From Neoalteromonas arenosi (GTDB lineage Bacteria > Pseudomonadota > Gammaproteobacteria > Enterobacterales > Alteromonadaceae), in the NCBI RefSeq assembly GCF_030362855.1, contig NZ_JAUCBP010000002.1, positions 62,001 through 126,000 on the forward strand: DNA of 64,000 bases, given 5' to 3'. The notes under the pieces were generated by a model, which worked only from the letters and a program-made list of their open reading frames with translations, made no database searches and was not told where the DNA came from. Made by a program: the position numbers and the translations under genes. Each line of letters begins with the position of its first letter. Within the stretch, counting starts at the first letter, position 1. Positions 49,104 through 60,789 of the stretch are shown here, in pieces.

Positions 49104-51455
49104 ATGTACGAAAAACAACCGAAAGATTCTTGGGCGATCCGCTTTGCACAGTTTGTTGAACGTTTTGGCACCATCAAGCTGAGTTTTTTATTCGTTTTCG
49201 GCAGCTTGGTTTTCACTATTGGGGGCTCATATATTATTCGTATTAGCCTCGACAGCAATATCGAGCCAGACGACTTTATCAGTGCCATTATTCTTACTAT
49301 GTTAAGTGCACCTTGGGTACTGTATTTCTTTAGTGAGCTGGTCAAACATCTTGAGCACTCGCGCAATGACTTGCAAGATTTGGTTGAGCAGATGGAAAAG
49401 CTGCGCGAGGAAGACGTGTTTCTCAATCGCGAGTTACAACACAATATTCGCCAGCTCAACCACGAAATTGAACAACGTAAAGCTGCCCAATTAGAGCGTG
49501 AATCGGTATTTGTCGAGCTTGAAAAAGAGATCAAAGAAAAATCTGAGCAAGAGATCCAAGCGCGTCGTATATCCACTTTATTGCGCTCCATCATCGATGC
49601 ATCGCCGGATCTAATTTATTACCGCAATGAAGAGGGACGTTTTGCTGGTTGTAATCGCGTTGCAGAGCAGTTGACAGGTAAAACTCAAGAAGAGCTTTTG
49701 GGTTTAACTCCGCATGATGTATACGAGGAAGACCTAGCGAAGCAAGTGGTTGCCAGTGATCACGAAGTTTTAGAAAGTAATGCCAGCATTACGGAAGAAC
49801 TGTGGTTGCGTTTTGCTGATGGAAGGCGTCGTTATTTTGAAATGCGCAAGGTTCCATTCTTTGATAATGACGGCAATCGCCTTGGGCTACTAGCGTTCGG
49901 GCGTGATATGACAGAGCGCAAACAAGCAGAAAGCGCTGCAGCGAAAGCCAGCAATGATAAGACGCGCTTTATCGCTACTATCAGCCATGAGTTACGAACT
50001 CCACTGAATGGGATCGTGGGATTGAGCCGCATGCTGCGGGATACTGAATTAACTAAAGAACAGTTTAATTGGGTCAGTACGATTTATGCTAGTGCTATCA
50101 CGTTGGGGAATATCTTCAACGATATTATCGATCTAGACCGGCTCGATCGCGACAAGCTAGAGCTGTCACTTAAGACCGTATCACTGAATGAATTCACCGA
50201 TGAGTTGGCGAGTATTATCCGTCTACTCGCTGCCGATAAAGGTTTAGAATTCAATTGGACGATTAATGAACCTTTGCCAACGCTTGTCGAGGTTGATGGC
50301 ACACGCTTGCGTCAAGTATTGTGGAATATCCTGTTTAACGCAGTTAAGTTTACACCGCGCGGGCAAGTGAGCTTGTCGGTGTCAGCCACAAAACCGGAAA
50401 ACGGCGTATCGCTGGTTAAATTTGTGGTGGAAGATTCCGGTGTAGGGATTCCACAAGATGAGCTCGATAAAATCTTCGCGATGTATTATCAAGTGGACCA
50501 CCCCGATCATCAGACTGCGACTGGCACTGGTATCGGTTTAGCTATCTGTAAACAAATGGTCGATTTGATGAAAGGCCAAATTTCAGTGCAAAGCCAAGTG
50601 GGTAAGGGCTCGCGATTTGAAATTCAACTTCCCGTGGCTATTTCAACGCAACCAGTGCAGCTTGAATCATTGCAGGTTGATAATCTCGATATTCTGCTGG
50701 TAGAAGATATTGAACTAAACGTAATGGTGGCCAAGGCGCTGTTGGAAAAACTCGGTCAGCGGGTGGATGTAGCTATGACAGGGCAAGAGGCGATAGATAA
50801 AGTCCGAAGCCATACCTATGACTTAATTTTATTAGATATTCAGTTGCCTGACATGAATGGTTTTGAAGTCGCGAAAACACTGCATGAAGAAGACCTAGTT
50901 ATTCAAACCCCGATCGTCGCTCTGACTGCAAATGTTATCAAAAAACGTGAAGAATACCTGCAAAACGGCATGGACGATATTATCGCTAAACCGATTAAAA
51001 AGAGTCGGGTGATTGAAGTGTTTAATGAACTGTTTACGCAGACGCCAGCATCGCCAGCTGTTGAGCAGCAAGAGCTAGTGCCAGCAGCTAAAGATCTTGG
51101 TAATGTGCTTGATTTGGAGTTGTTGCAAATGTTGGTCGATACCATTGGTGAAGATATGGTTCGCACTAGCGTTAAGGTATTCCAAGAAAAGATGCCAGAA
51201 TACATGGAAATATTGCAGCTGAGCTTGAGTGCGGATGAGAAATCTGAAGTGTGTTCGCAAGCCCATAAAATTAAAGGTGCAGCGGGCTCAGTGGGTCTGG
51301 CACGAGTACAGAGGATTGCCAATCAGATCCAACAAGGTGATCACCCCGCTTGGTGGCAAAACGTCCATGATTGGGTCGAGGAGTTACAAATGGCAGTTCA
51401 AAAAGATATGACCATGCTCACAGATTGGCTCAGTGAGCAAACGGTCGAAGATTAA
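49104..51455 (+). CDS. arcB: ArcB-type hybrid sensor histidine kinase
   Basis: Senses quinone redox state and phosphorylates ArcA. The 783-residue product matches ArcB in length and order: two membrane helices (about 20-70), a coiled linker, PAS domain (RSIIDASPDLIYYRNEEGRF), HisKA with SHELRTPLNGIVGLSR (His at about 295), ATPase with DSGVGIPQDELDKIFAMYYQ, receiver with LLDIQLPD (Asp at about 579), and Hpt with AHKIKGAAGSVG (His at about 720). The linker has no cysteine at the E. coli redox positions that I can see in the PAS region. ArcA is outside the window. It lies 86 bases after the lysis pair. Confidence 0.95.
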   Translation: MYEKQPKDSWAIRFAQFVERFGTIKLSFLFVFGSLVFTIGGSYIIRISLDSNIEPDDFISAIILTMLSAPWVLYFFSELVKHLEHSRNDLQDLVEQMEKLREEDVFLNRELQHNIRQLNHEIEQRKAAQLERESVFVELEKEIKEKSEQEIQARRISTLLRSIIDASPDLIYYRNEEGRFAGCNRVAEQLTGKTQEELLGLTPHDVYEEDLAKQVVASDHEVLESNASITEELWLRFADGRRRYFEMRKVPFFDNDGNRLGLLAFGRDMTERKQAESAAAKASNDKTRFIATISHELRTPLNGIVGLSRMLRDTELTKEQFNWVSTIYASAITLGNIFNDIIDLDRLDRDKLELSLKTVSLNEFTDELASIIRLLAADKGLEFNWTINEPLPTLVEVDGTRLRQVLWNILFNAVKFTPRGQVSLSVSATKPENGVSLVKFVVEDSGVGIPQDELDKIFAMYYQVDHPDHQTATGTGIGLAICKQMVDLMKGQISVQSQVGKGSRFEIQLPVAISTQPVQLESLQVDNLDILLVEDIELNVMVAKALLEKLGQRVDVAMTGQEAIDKVRSHTYDLILLDIQLPDMNGFEVAKTLHEEDLVIQTPIVALTANVIKKREEYLQNGMDDIIAKPIKKSRVIEVFNELFTQTPASPAVEQQELVPAAKDLGNVLDLELLQMLVDTIGEDMVRTSVKVFQEKMPEYMEILQLSLSADEKSEVCSQAHKIKGAAGSVGLARVQRIANQIQQGDHPAWWQNVHDWVEELQMAVQKDMTMLTDWLSEQTVED

Positions 51456-51472
51456 GGCTGCCACGCCCCAGT

Positions 51473-52080
51473 CTAAGGGGCATCCGATAGTTCAATGATA
51501 TCGAAGGCGCGAGTCACGCGTGAGACACCATTTACATTGCGAGCGATGTCAACGGCTGCGTTGGCTTCCTGCATGGTCAAGCTGCCCATTAAGAATACTT
51601 CACTGTTTTCAACAATCACTTCGACATTGAGCGTCGGCACAGTCTCGTCGGCGACAAATTGAGCACGGATCTTAGAAGCCAACCAGATATCATTTGCCTG
51701 AGTGCTAGCACCAATTGGTTCACCAATCCGAATTTGATTGTGGATTTTGTCAATATTACTAACCTTCTGAGCGGCATGTGCGGCTTCATTGCGTAACGCC
51801 TCGCTGGGGGCTTGGCCGGTAAGCAGTGCAACGGAGTTGTAGACGTGTACTTGAATGTTAGTGCGCTCTTTAAGGGCTTCACTTTGTCCAAGCTCATAGG
51901 CTACTTTTCCTGCGGTAGTAGTATCGTCTAACTGTGTGCCGAGTGTACGACGATCATTAGCACTAACTGCGGCTACAGTGCCAGCGGCACCAACCGCTAA
52001 GACAGTGCAACCAGTTTGGACTGATAAAACTACACCGGCTAGTAGGCTATATCGTATACAACGCCACGCGCTTGTCGCCA

Positions 52081-52081
<1 letters not shown>
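51473..52081 (-). CDS. dolP: DolP, BON-domain outer-membrane lipoprotein
   Basis: Supports outer-membrane integrity and BAM function. The 202-residue protein has the lipobox region VQTGCTVL and two BON domains (about 50-120 and 125-195) with IQVHVYNSVALLTGQAPSEALR and IVENSEVFLMGSLTMQEA. It starts in the TAATG of diaA. Confidence 0.92.
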
Positions 52082-53028
<947 letters not shown>

Positions 53029-53042
<14 letters not shown>

Positions 53043-54993
53043 TCACGCGTACCTGCTCAGCATCAATTACAGCCAGCGGCAATTGTCGCTCAACTTCATT
53101 GTTCGAGTTAATACTCAGTTGACCGCTCATTGCTGATACTGATAATTGCGGTATTGCGGCCATGTGGGGAAATTGCTCGAACTGTGAAAAAGCATCATAT
53201 CCCAACGCAAACAAACGAAGGAGAGAATCGCGTTGATTCGGATAAAGAGTTTTGAGTTCTAGTGCTAGGTTTTGCCATTGGTGCTCTGGCATCATCCACG
53301 GTAAATCAATGAAATGCACATTCTGTAAGTCGCGCAATTGGTTTTTACTGACATCAAAACGAATACTGCGCGACGTTACATAGACTGGCACATCCTTGTT
53401 GTTAAACGGGCTTAAACTGGCTTCAATAACCGGATTGAGAAGCTCTGTTTGTTCTGGGCTAGCAAAAGCAACAATAGCATCAATATCCCGACGATTGCGC
53501 GGAACATTGTACAACTCAGGTACTAACATACGCTCTAGCTGGCGAATGCGATCGCGACTTTGGGCTACATCCAAAGCTTCGCCAACACCTTCACGCATAC
53601 TGTCTGTGCTATCAAAGCTTACAACCGTAATGCCTTGATTATCCGTTTGACCATTTAACGCTCGCCACTGGGCTAAAAAGGCGGCGGCCAATCGCTGGTT
53701 AATGGCATCATTGCCATGCACCATGATCGGTGCGCGATAACCCGAGTTATAGACATGCCTTGCTAGCTGTTTAGCTTCGTCTTCGGGCGCGAGGGCAAAA
53801 TATAAGCGCGGACCAATGGTTGCGACATATTCAGTTGTACTGGTTGTTTCGACCTGCTCGGTATCGAGGGCAGGAATCACTGCTACGTTTTGTGAATCTC
53901 GCGCTGCAATCGGTTGGTCTATGCGGTTTAACGCTAGCATAACGGTACTTGGGTTTACCATTGCGCTAACGCGTTCAATATTTTCTTTTAATAACGGACC
54001 CACAACCAAATCCACTGTTTGTAAATCCGCTTGAATAACCTCGTCAGTTAGGGTTTCTGTATCGTAAAACGCAAGTTCGATTGGCTCAGTTGATATAAGA
54101 CTGGATTGGTCAAAGTAAGCAGTCAGAATGCCTTGTTTTATGGCGTTACCTTGTGCGGCTAAGCGACCGCTCAGCGGCAACAGCACCGCAACTTTTTGTG
54201 GGGGGGCAACCCTAACCTCAAGACCCGCGAGCAATTCCGCCGGCGGGGTGACTGCTAGTGGATGAGCAGGATACTGAGTAACAAAATTACGGTACGCCTG
54301 CTGAAGTGCTGCAGGGGAGGCACCGTATTGATTTAACATAGCAATTACTGCTGTCCATGGTCGCAACTGTGCACTAGTGCGCGCCGCTTGGCGCAGGGTA
54401 TTTTGGTCGAGCTGGTTTAGCCATTGCCATACATCACTGACCTGACTTTCATTAAGCTCCGGTAGGCGTGTTACCGATTTGGCTGCTTCTAACCATTGGC
54501 GTTTATCTACGAATAATTGCGTTTGTAAGTTAATCCGGCGCTCTTCTAGCTCGGCATCAGCAAACGATTGTGCAAGTAATTCAATGCGATGCTCGGGAGA
54601 AATGGCGTGAGCGGGGGCACACTCGGCTAATAACAGATCACTCAATTGTTGATTTTGTCGATTAGCTAGCGTGTCTTTAACCGCGTTAAGGACCACGAGC
54701 GCTTGGTAACATTGTTGTTCTTGACGGTAGGTATTTGCGGCCTCTAGTAAGTAGCGGTTGCGTAACGCTAGATTTTGTTCCTCTGCTCCAAGGCTTTGTG
54801 CATCGCTTAGCCATTCTTCTGCGGTTTTTACCGTTGTTACTTGCTCTACCTGTTCGCTGGGAATGCGATCGGTTGGACTAGATTGCACTACCGGTTGCGG
54901 CGTCGAACCACAGCCTGATAACACCGCTGTACCTAGCAAAACAGTGGCAGCTAAAGTGCGTCGAGGCGACAAATTACGTGCAAATCCGACCAT
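53029..54993 (-). CDS. lpoA: LpoA, activator of PBP1A
   Basis: Outer-membrane lipoprotein that activates the penicillin-binding protein PBP1A through the periplasm. The 654-residue product has a lipobox (AVLSGC), a TPR-like helical N-domain (about 55-250) and a periplasmic-binding-like C-domain with VAVLLPLSGRLAAQGNAIKQGI and IDAIVAFASPEQTELLNP. Divergent from rsmI as in E. coli. Confidence 0.93.
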
Positions 54994-55171
54994 GAAAACG
55001 AAAAACTCTATTAATCTAAACGCGATGTTGTCAGTTTAACACTAGGCAGAAGCGATACTCTAGCGTAAGAGCAATAAAACCGCCAAATGTTCAGGTTGGG
55101 TTCATGTGTACAGTCAACTCCATGCTACACTTGCCGCGAAGTAGTTAATTGGGCGCATAGGCTATACAACC

Positions 55172-56050
55172 ATGACTGATATGGATCTACAATCTTCAAA
55201 CTATGAATCACACGCTGTAGAGAGCGGAACTTTATATATTGTACCCACGCCTATTGGTAATTTGGGGGATATAAGTCAACGTGCGATTGATGTGCTAGCT
55301 AACGTTGATTGGGTAGCGGCTGAAGATACGCGCCATAGCAAGCGTTTGTTTGACCATTTGGGCCTGCGTGTGCGCAGCCTATCGTTGCATCAACACAATG
55401 AATCTCAACGCAGTGAATTATTGTGTAATCATTTGCGCAATGGGCAGAGTGTGGCCTTGGTTAGCGATGCTGGGACACCGCTCATCAGTGACCCAGGCTA
55501 TGTGTTAGTCCAGCATTGTCGTGAACAGGGGGTTCCTGTGACTGCACTACCCGGGCCTTGCGCCGCAATTACTGCGCTGAGTGCCTCAGGGCTACCCACC
55601 GATAAATTCCAATTTGTTGGCTTTTTGCCAGTCAAACAACAAGCGCTGAATGAAGCAGTTAAAGCGCTCGCGGCAGCACCTTTAACCTCGGTATGTTACG
55701 AATCTCCACGACGCGTAACAGCGACTTTAAATGCGTTGGCCGAGCACTGTGCCAAAGGGCAACAGATTGTATTGGCTAAGGAGCTAACCAAAGCGTTTGA
55801 GTCCTATGTAAGCGGCGATGCTGAAACGATACTGACATGGTTTGAAGAAGACGAACGCCGGCTGAAAGGGGAATTTGTTTTAATGATTGCGCCTGCGCCT
55901 GATACCGACCAAGCAATCTCGCCAGAGGCTCTTGCTTTATTACAGGCACTTGGCGGCCTACTTCCCCCGAAAAAAGCAGCTGCGGTTGTTGCTCAGCACT
56001 ATGGATTAAAGAAAAATAGCTTGTATAAGCTACTCATTACAGACAACTAG
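55172..56050 (+). CDS. rsmI: 16S rRNA C1402 2'-O-methyltransferase
   Basis: Methylates C1402 in the decoding centre together with RsmH. The 292-residue product has the tetrapyrrole-methylase fold with TLYIVPTPIGNLGDISQRA, AEDTRHSKRLF, and VALVSDAGTPLISDPGY. Divergent from lpoA; the 178-base gap holds their promoters. Confidence 0.96.
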   Translation: MTDMDLQSSNYESHAVESGTLYIVPTPIGNLGDISQRAIDVLANVDWVAAEDTRHSKRLFDHLGLRVRSLSLHQHNESQRSELLCNHLRNGQSVALVSDAGTPLISDPGYVLVQHCREQGVPVTALPGPCAAITALSASGLPTDKFQFVGFLPVKQQALNEAVKALAAAPLTSVCYESPRRVTATLNALAEHCAKGQQIVLAKELTKAFESYVSGDAETILTWFEEDERRLKGEFVLMIAPAPDTDQAISPEALALLQALGGLLPPKKAAAVVAQHYGLKKNSLYKLLITDN

Positions 56051-56252
56051 TATCTTAACTCTGACTACCTAAGGCATCCGGCAAGAGAAACAGCACTGAT
56101 AGCTGTAACCCATAATGGTCGAATCTGCGTATAGGTTGTTCTTCTAGTAAAAGCGATGAGTATGAGTAGCTTCGCGGTAAATACAGCAAAGCATGTTTAC
56201 AGCTCTGGTACACTCAGTCGCTTTGTTACATTAGCGATTTACAAGGTACTTG

Positions 56253-58325
56253 GTGTTGAACAAAACAATTATTGGCGCAGCAGCGCTGGCAGTTCAGTCA
56301 ATGGCTGCGGAGCAAACCACTGAACTCGACAATATAGAACGCATAACCACAACGACTTCGCGGTTTGAAACAGTAGCGTTGAGTTATCCGCGCGCGCTAA
56401 ATTGGGTATCAGCAGAAACCTTGGCGACAGTCGAGCCACAACATATTCAACAAGTACTTAACCGCATCGCTGGCGTTAACTTACAGCGTGGTAATGGTCA
56501 AGAATATCTTCCCGCTATCCGCTCGCCGGTTTTTACTGGTGCTGGCGCGTGCGGTGAACTATTAACTACTGAAGATGGGATTGCGCTGCGCTCTGCTGGT
56601 TTTTGTAATATCAATGAGCTCTTTGAGGCCGGTACTGAGTACGCGCAATCTATCGAAGTACTCAAAGGCCCAGGTACGGTTATTTATGGCTCAAATGCCA
56701 TGCATGGTGTGGTCAATGTGGTCACGCGCAATCCGATTGATGCGCCAGAGTTTGTCGGTTTGGAGTTGGGCTCTTATGGGTTTAAACGCCTCACAACCAG
56801 TGCTGGCAATAATGCCGATGAGCATGGTTTGGGGATTAACCTAGCAATCACCGACGATACCGGCTATCGCGATGAAGAAGGGTTTGAACAAGCTAAAGTA
56901 CATGTACGGTATCGCACCCGACTCGATAATGTCGATGTTAGCGCGGGGTTGAGCCTAAGTAGCCTAGATCAGGAAACCGCAACATTTATTACTGGCCTTG
57001 ATAGTTATCGCGATGCCGAAATCGCTCAGTCTAACGTTAATCCGGAAGCCTACCGCAAGGCGGATTCTGCCCGTTTGTGGATCCGCTTTTCCGGTATCCA
57101 GCAATCGGCTGACAACGCTTATGAGTGGCAAGTAACCCCTTATGTTCGCTATCAAGATATGGACTTTTTGATGCATTTTTTGCCAGGTCAGCCGAATGAA
57201 CTTAACGATCAAACCAGTCTTGGTGTGTTATCAAGTGCACAGTGGCAGTTAGCGCCAGATGTAAGTGTAACGGTAGGTGCTGATGCAGAAATTACCGATG
57301 CGAGCTTGCAGCAAATCCAAGCTAATCCAACCCAAGGCTCCCCATTTTTACAAGCGACAATCCCCGCTGGTCGCCAGTATGACTATGCGGTAGATGCGAC
57401 TATGGTGGCCGCTTACGGTGAACTCAATTGGGATTTGACCGATGCGTGGCAGCTGTCAGCCGGTGCCCGCTGGGAACGGATTGAATACGACTACGATAAC
57501 CTGATGGTCAGTGGTCGTGTGGATGAAAATGGCAATACCTGTGGTTTTGGTGGGTGTCGTTATTCGCGCCCGGACGATCGCACCGATAGCTTCAGTGAGT
57601 TTTCGCCGCAAGTGTCGATGTCCTATCAACTCGACCCACAACAAATGCTATTTGTGGTGCTAGCCCAAGGCTATCGTGCTCCGCAAGCAACTGAACTCTA
57701 CCGTTTGCAGCGCGCACAAACGGTCGCTGAGCTAGATAGCGTTAAAGCGCAAAACCTGGAAGTAGGTTACAAGTGGATAAGTTCGGCACTGGAGGTACAA
57801 GTTGCGCTTTATCACATGGATAAAGACAATGTGATATTCCGCGATTCGGATTTCTTTAACCGTTCAGATGCTGAAACGCGTCACCAAGGTGTTGAATTAA
57901 CAATTGGCTTCCAAATCAACGAGCAATGGCGTTTATCAACGGCTATGACGTATGGCCGTCATCAGTATCGCAATGATTTGGGCAATCTATTGCTGGCGGG
58001 CAACGATATGGATACCGCACCGCGCCGTTTGGCGACTGCACAATTGCAGTGGACCCCTACGGATAGCTTAACCGGTGAGATTGATTGGCGTTATACCAGC
58101 GAGTATTTCTTGGAGCCAGAAAATGAGCGCCTGTACAACGGTCACAATATTGTGGATTTACGTATGCGCTGGCAGCTCAATGACAACTGGCAGCTCACAG
58201 GACAGGTTTTGAATGCGTTAGACAGAGCCTATGCAGAGCGCGCTGACTATACAGTATTCTCTGGGCCTCGCTATTTCCCGGGACGCCCTCGCTCGGTGCA
58301 AATGGGCGTCGAATACCAGTTTTAA
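56253..58325 (+). CDS. TonB-dependent outer-membrane receptor
   Basis: A 22-strand barrel that takes up ligand with TonB energy. The start is uncertain among TTG 56250, GTG 56253 and TTG 56256, with AAGGT before them. The product is about 690 residues with a short signal peptide. The plug has VLNRIAGVNLQRGNGQEYLPAIRS and VLKGPGTVIYGSNAMHGVVNVVTR, and the barrel ends in GVEYQF. Cysteines at GACGEL and GFC in the plug, and CGFGGC in a barrel loop, are unusual. No Fur box is visible upstream, and no TonB or ABC genes lie nearby. Ligand unknown. Confidence 0.88.
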   Translation: MLNKTIIGAAALAVQSMAAEQTTELDNIERITTTTSRFETVALSYPRALNWVSAETLATVEPQHIQQVLNRIAGVNLQRGNGQEYLPAIRSPVFTGAGACGELLTTEDGIALRSAGFCNINELFEAGTEYAQSIEVLKGPGTVIYGSNAMHGVVNVVTRNPIDAPEFVGLELGSYGFKRLTTSAGNNADEHGLGINLAITDDTGYRDEEGFEQAKVHVRYRTRLDNVDVSAGLSLSSLDQETATFITGLDSYRDAEIAQSNVNPEAYRKADSARLWIRFSGIQQSADNAYEWQVTPYVRYQDMDFLMHFLPGQPNELNDQTSLGVLSSAQWQLAPDVSVTVGADAEITDASLQQIQANPTQGSPFLQATIPAGRQYDYAVDATMVAAYGELNWDLTDAWQLSAGARWERIEYDYDNLMVSGRVDENGNTCGFGGCRYSRPDDRTDSFSEFSPQVSMSYQLDPQQMLFVVLAQGYRAPQATELYRLQRAQTVAELDSVKAQNLEVGYKWISSALEVQVALYHMDKDNVIFRDSDFFNRSDAETRHQGVELTIGFQINEQWRLSTAMTYGRHQYRNDLGNLLLAGNDMDTAPRRLATAQLQWTPTDSLTGEIDWRYTSEYFLEPENERLYNGHNIVDLRMRWQLNDNWQLTGQVLNALDRAYAERADYTVFSGPRYFPGRPRSVQMGVEYQF

Positions 58326-58335
58326 TGTTTTAGTC

Positions 58336-59472
58336 TTATGACAAACGGCTACGGAAATCTTCGTAGCCGAATTGACGCACGATGTCTAACGCCCCGTCTT
58401 TACGCAAAATAGCGATAGCAGGATGCTCGACGCCATTGAAGAAGGTGGTTTTCACCATGGTGTAATGCATCATATCCTCGAACTGGATACGGTCACCGGT
58501 CTGTAGCGGCTGGTCAAAACTAAATACATCAATCACATCGCCAGCCAAACAAGAGTTGCCACCAATGCGATATTCGTGTGGTTTATCACCCGGCATGCCA
58601 GCACCTAAAATACGCGGTCGGTAAGGCATCTCAAGCACATCTGGCATATGCGCAGTGACTGAGATATCCAATATTGCAATTTTGCCTTCATTCTCGACGA
58701 TATCGACGACTTCGGCAATCAATGGTCCGGTATCCCACGCGACTGCTGAGCCCGGCTCCATAATGATTTCTAAGTGTGGATATTTCGCTTTGAATTCACG
58801 TAGGGCAGCAATAAGGTGTTCAACGTTATATCCCTCGCGGGTCATTAAGTGACCACCACCGAGATTGAGCCATTTTAACTGTGGTAACCATGCGGCAAAC
58901 TTGGCGTCTATTGCTTTCAACGTCCGTTCGGTCGCAAACGAATCACACTCACACAAGTTGTGCACATGAAAACCGTCAATCCCAGTAAGGTCGACATGAC
59001 GCAGCTCGTCTGCTCGGATCCCTAAACGCGAACCTGGCGCGCACGGATCGTACAGCGGCGTCTCCGCTTCTTGATTCTCTGGGTTAACCCGCAGGCCAAG
59101 CGACACACCTGCGCTGGTAAGTACATCGCGGTGCTGATGCCACTGAGCGATACTGTTAAACGACAGGTGGTCAACTAAGGTACTGAGCACTTTAATATCT
59201 GCGGTTTTATACGCCGGAGAATAAGCGTGTACCTCACCGCCCATTTCACCACGCGCCAATTGCGCTTCCCATACCGAACTAGCGGTAGCGCCATGCAAAT
59301 ATTGTTTGACTAAATCAAAGGTTGACCACATGGAAAAACCTTTGAGCGCGAGAATGATTTTAACCCCGGCGGCTTTTTGAACATGTGCCATTAGCTTGAG
59401 GTTTTGCTCTAAGCGCTCTTCGATCATCACATAACAGGGTGATGGAATATCTTTGCGGTCAACCAGATTCAT
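58336..59472 (-). CDS. nspC: Carboxynorspermidine decarboxylase
   Basis: PLP enzyme that makes norspermidine from carboxynorspermidine, or spermidine from carboxyspermidine. The 378-residue protein has the PLP Lys at about 44 in LALKGFSMWS, CECDSFATE as part of the active site, and MEPGSAVAWDTG. It is second in an operon with the synthase, 12 bases apart. Confidence 0.94.
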   Translation of the reverse strand: MNLVDRKDIPSPCYVMIEERLEQNLKLMAHVQKAAGVKIILALKGFSMWSTFDLVKQYLHGATASSVWEAQLARGEMGGEVHAYSPAYKTADIKVLSTLVDHLSFNSIAQWHQHRDVLTSAGVSLGLRVNPENQEAETPLYDPCAPGSRLGIRADELRHVDLTGIDGFHVHNLCECDSFATERTLKAIDAKFAAWLPQLKWLNLGGGHLMTREGYNVEHLIAALREFKAKYPHLEIIMEPGSAVAWDTGPLIAEVVDIVENEGKIAILDISVTAHMPDVLEMPYRPRILGAGMPGDKPHEYRIGGNSCLAGDVIDVFSFDQPLQTGDRIQFEDMMHYTMVKTTFFNGVEHPAIAILRKDGALDIVRQFGYEDFRSRLS

Positions 59473-59484
59473 TGTAGTTCGGCC

Positions 59485-60684
59485 TTATCGTTTAAATGGG
59501 CTATCACACTCAATCACATGCCAAGGTAGGCCGTGTTCGTTGAGCATTGCCATAAACGGATCAGGATCGAATTGTTCCATATTCCATACACCAGGCTTTT
59601 TCCACGTACCGTTGAGCATCAAAGCAGAGCCAATCATAGCTGGCACACCTGTAGTGTAAGAAACGGCTTGTGCTCCCACCTCTTCGTAACATGCAGCGTG
59701 ATCACAGTTGTTGTAGATGAAGATGGTTTTTTCTTGGCCATCTTTAACACCCGTTATGTAGGTACCGATACAGGTTTTTCCGGTGTAACCTTCCGCCAGA
59801 GAGCCTGGGTTAGGTAATACGGCTTTGAGGAATTCAAGCGGCACGATTTGCTGACCTTGGTACTCAATCGGTTCGATGCTCGTCATGCCAATTCCCTCGA
59901 GCACGCGCAGGTGAGTAAGATAGGCTTCACCAAATGTCATCCAAAAACGCGCGCGTTTCAACGTTGGAAAGTGCTTCACTAATGACTCTAGTTCTTCATG
60001 GAACATCAAGTATGAAGCGCGTACACCAATGTTTTGGTAATCGAGATCTTCGCGTACGCTTAGTGGGTCCGTTTCTTTCCACTCACCGTCTTCCCAGAAG
60101 CGACCGCGCTGGGTAATTTCACGGATGTTGATTTCTGGGTTGAAGTTGGTCGCAAAGGCTTGACCGTGATCACCGCCATTACAATCAACGATGTCAAGGT
60201 AGTGAATTTCATCAAAATAATGCTTGGCAGCATATGCGGTGTAAACATTTGTTACGCCCGGGTCAAAACCTGAGCCCAATAACGCCATGATGCCAGCATC
60301 TTGGAATTTTTGTTGATACGCCCATTGCCAAGAATACTCAAATTTGGCCTCGTCTTTCGGCTCGTAATTAGCAGTATCAAGATAATCGGTTTTAGTCGCT
60401 AAACACGCATCCATGATCGGCAGATCTTGGTAGGGCAGAGCTAAGTTAATCACCAAATCGGGTTGCACTTCATTGATGACAGCCTCAACTTCTGCAGCAA
60501 TATCGGCGTTTAACGCATAAACACCCTTAACGCGGTCTTTACCGACTTCTTCTTGCAACGCCACACATTTCGATACGGTGCGGCTAGCCAAATAAATCTC
60601 GTCAAAATGCTCGGTTAAACGTGCACATTTTTTCACAGTTACCGCTGCGACACCGCCAGCGCCGATGATTAATACTCTTGCCAT
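59485..60684 (-). CDS. Carboxynorspermidine synthase
   Basis: Condenses aspartate semialdehyde with diaminopropane or putrescine and reduces the product; a saccharopine-dehydrogenase relative. From ATG 60684 it has 399 residues, with a Rossmann start VLIIGAGGVAAVTVKKC and GFDPGVTNVYTAYAAKHYFDE. The open frame to 60696 uses TTG. The diaminopropane-forming genes are not in this window, so whether the product is norspermidine or spermidine is not settled. Confidence 0.93.
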   Translation of the reverse strand: MARVLIIGAGGVAAVTVKKCARLTEHFDEIYLASRTVSKCVALQEEVGKDRVKGVYALNADIAAEVEAVINEVQPDLVINLALPYQDLPIMDACLATKTDYLDTANYEPKDEAKFEYSWQWAYQQKFQDAGIMALLGSGFDPGVTNVYTAYAAKHYFDEIHYLDIVDCNGGDHGQAFATNFNPEINIREITQRGRFWEDGEWKETDPLSVREDLDYQNIGVRASYLMFHEELESLVKHFPTLKRARFWMTFGEAYLTHLRVLEGIGMTSIEPIEYQGQQIVPLEFLKAVLPNPGSLAEGYTGKTCIGTYITGVKDGQEKTIFIYNNCDHAACYEEVGAQAVSYTTGVPAMIGSALMLNGTWKKPGVWNMEQFDPDPFMAMLNEHGLPWHVIECDSPFKR

Positions 60685-60789
60685 AATAGGTTCCAAAAGA
60701 GAGTTTTTGATTTGCGCTGAATGCTAGCAGTTAATTCCAATCTTGCAAGTGTTGGACAAACATAAACATCAGCGAGTTTTTAGTGCAGG

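Noticed and set aside
50903-51322. 139-codon minus-strand open frame
   Set aside because: Opposite strand of the arcB receiver and Hpt region; a shadow.
56051-56252. Cobalamin riboswitch before the TonB receptor
   Set aside because: No B12-box-like element could be seen; only a small ACAGC/GCTGT stem is present.
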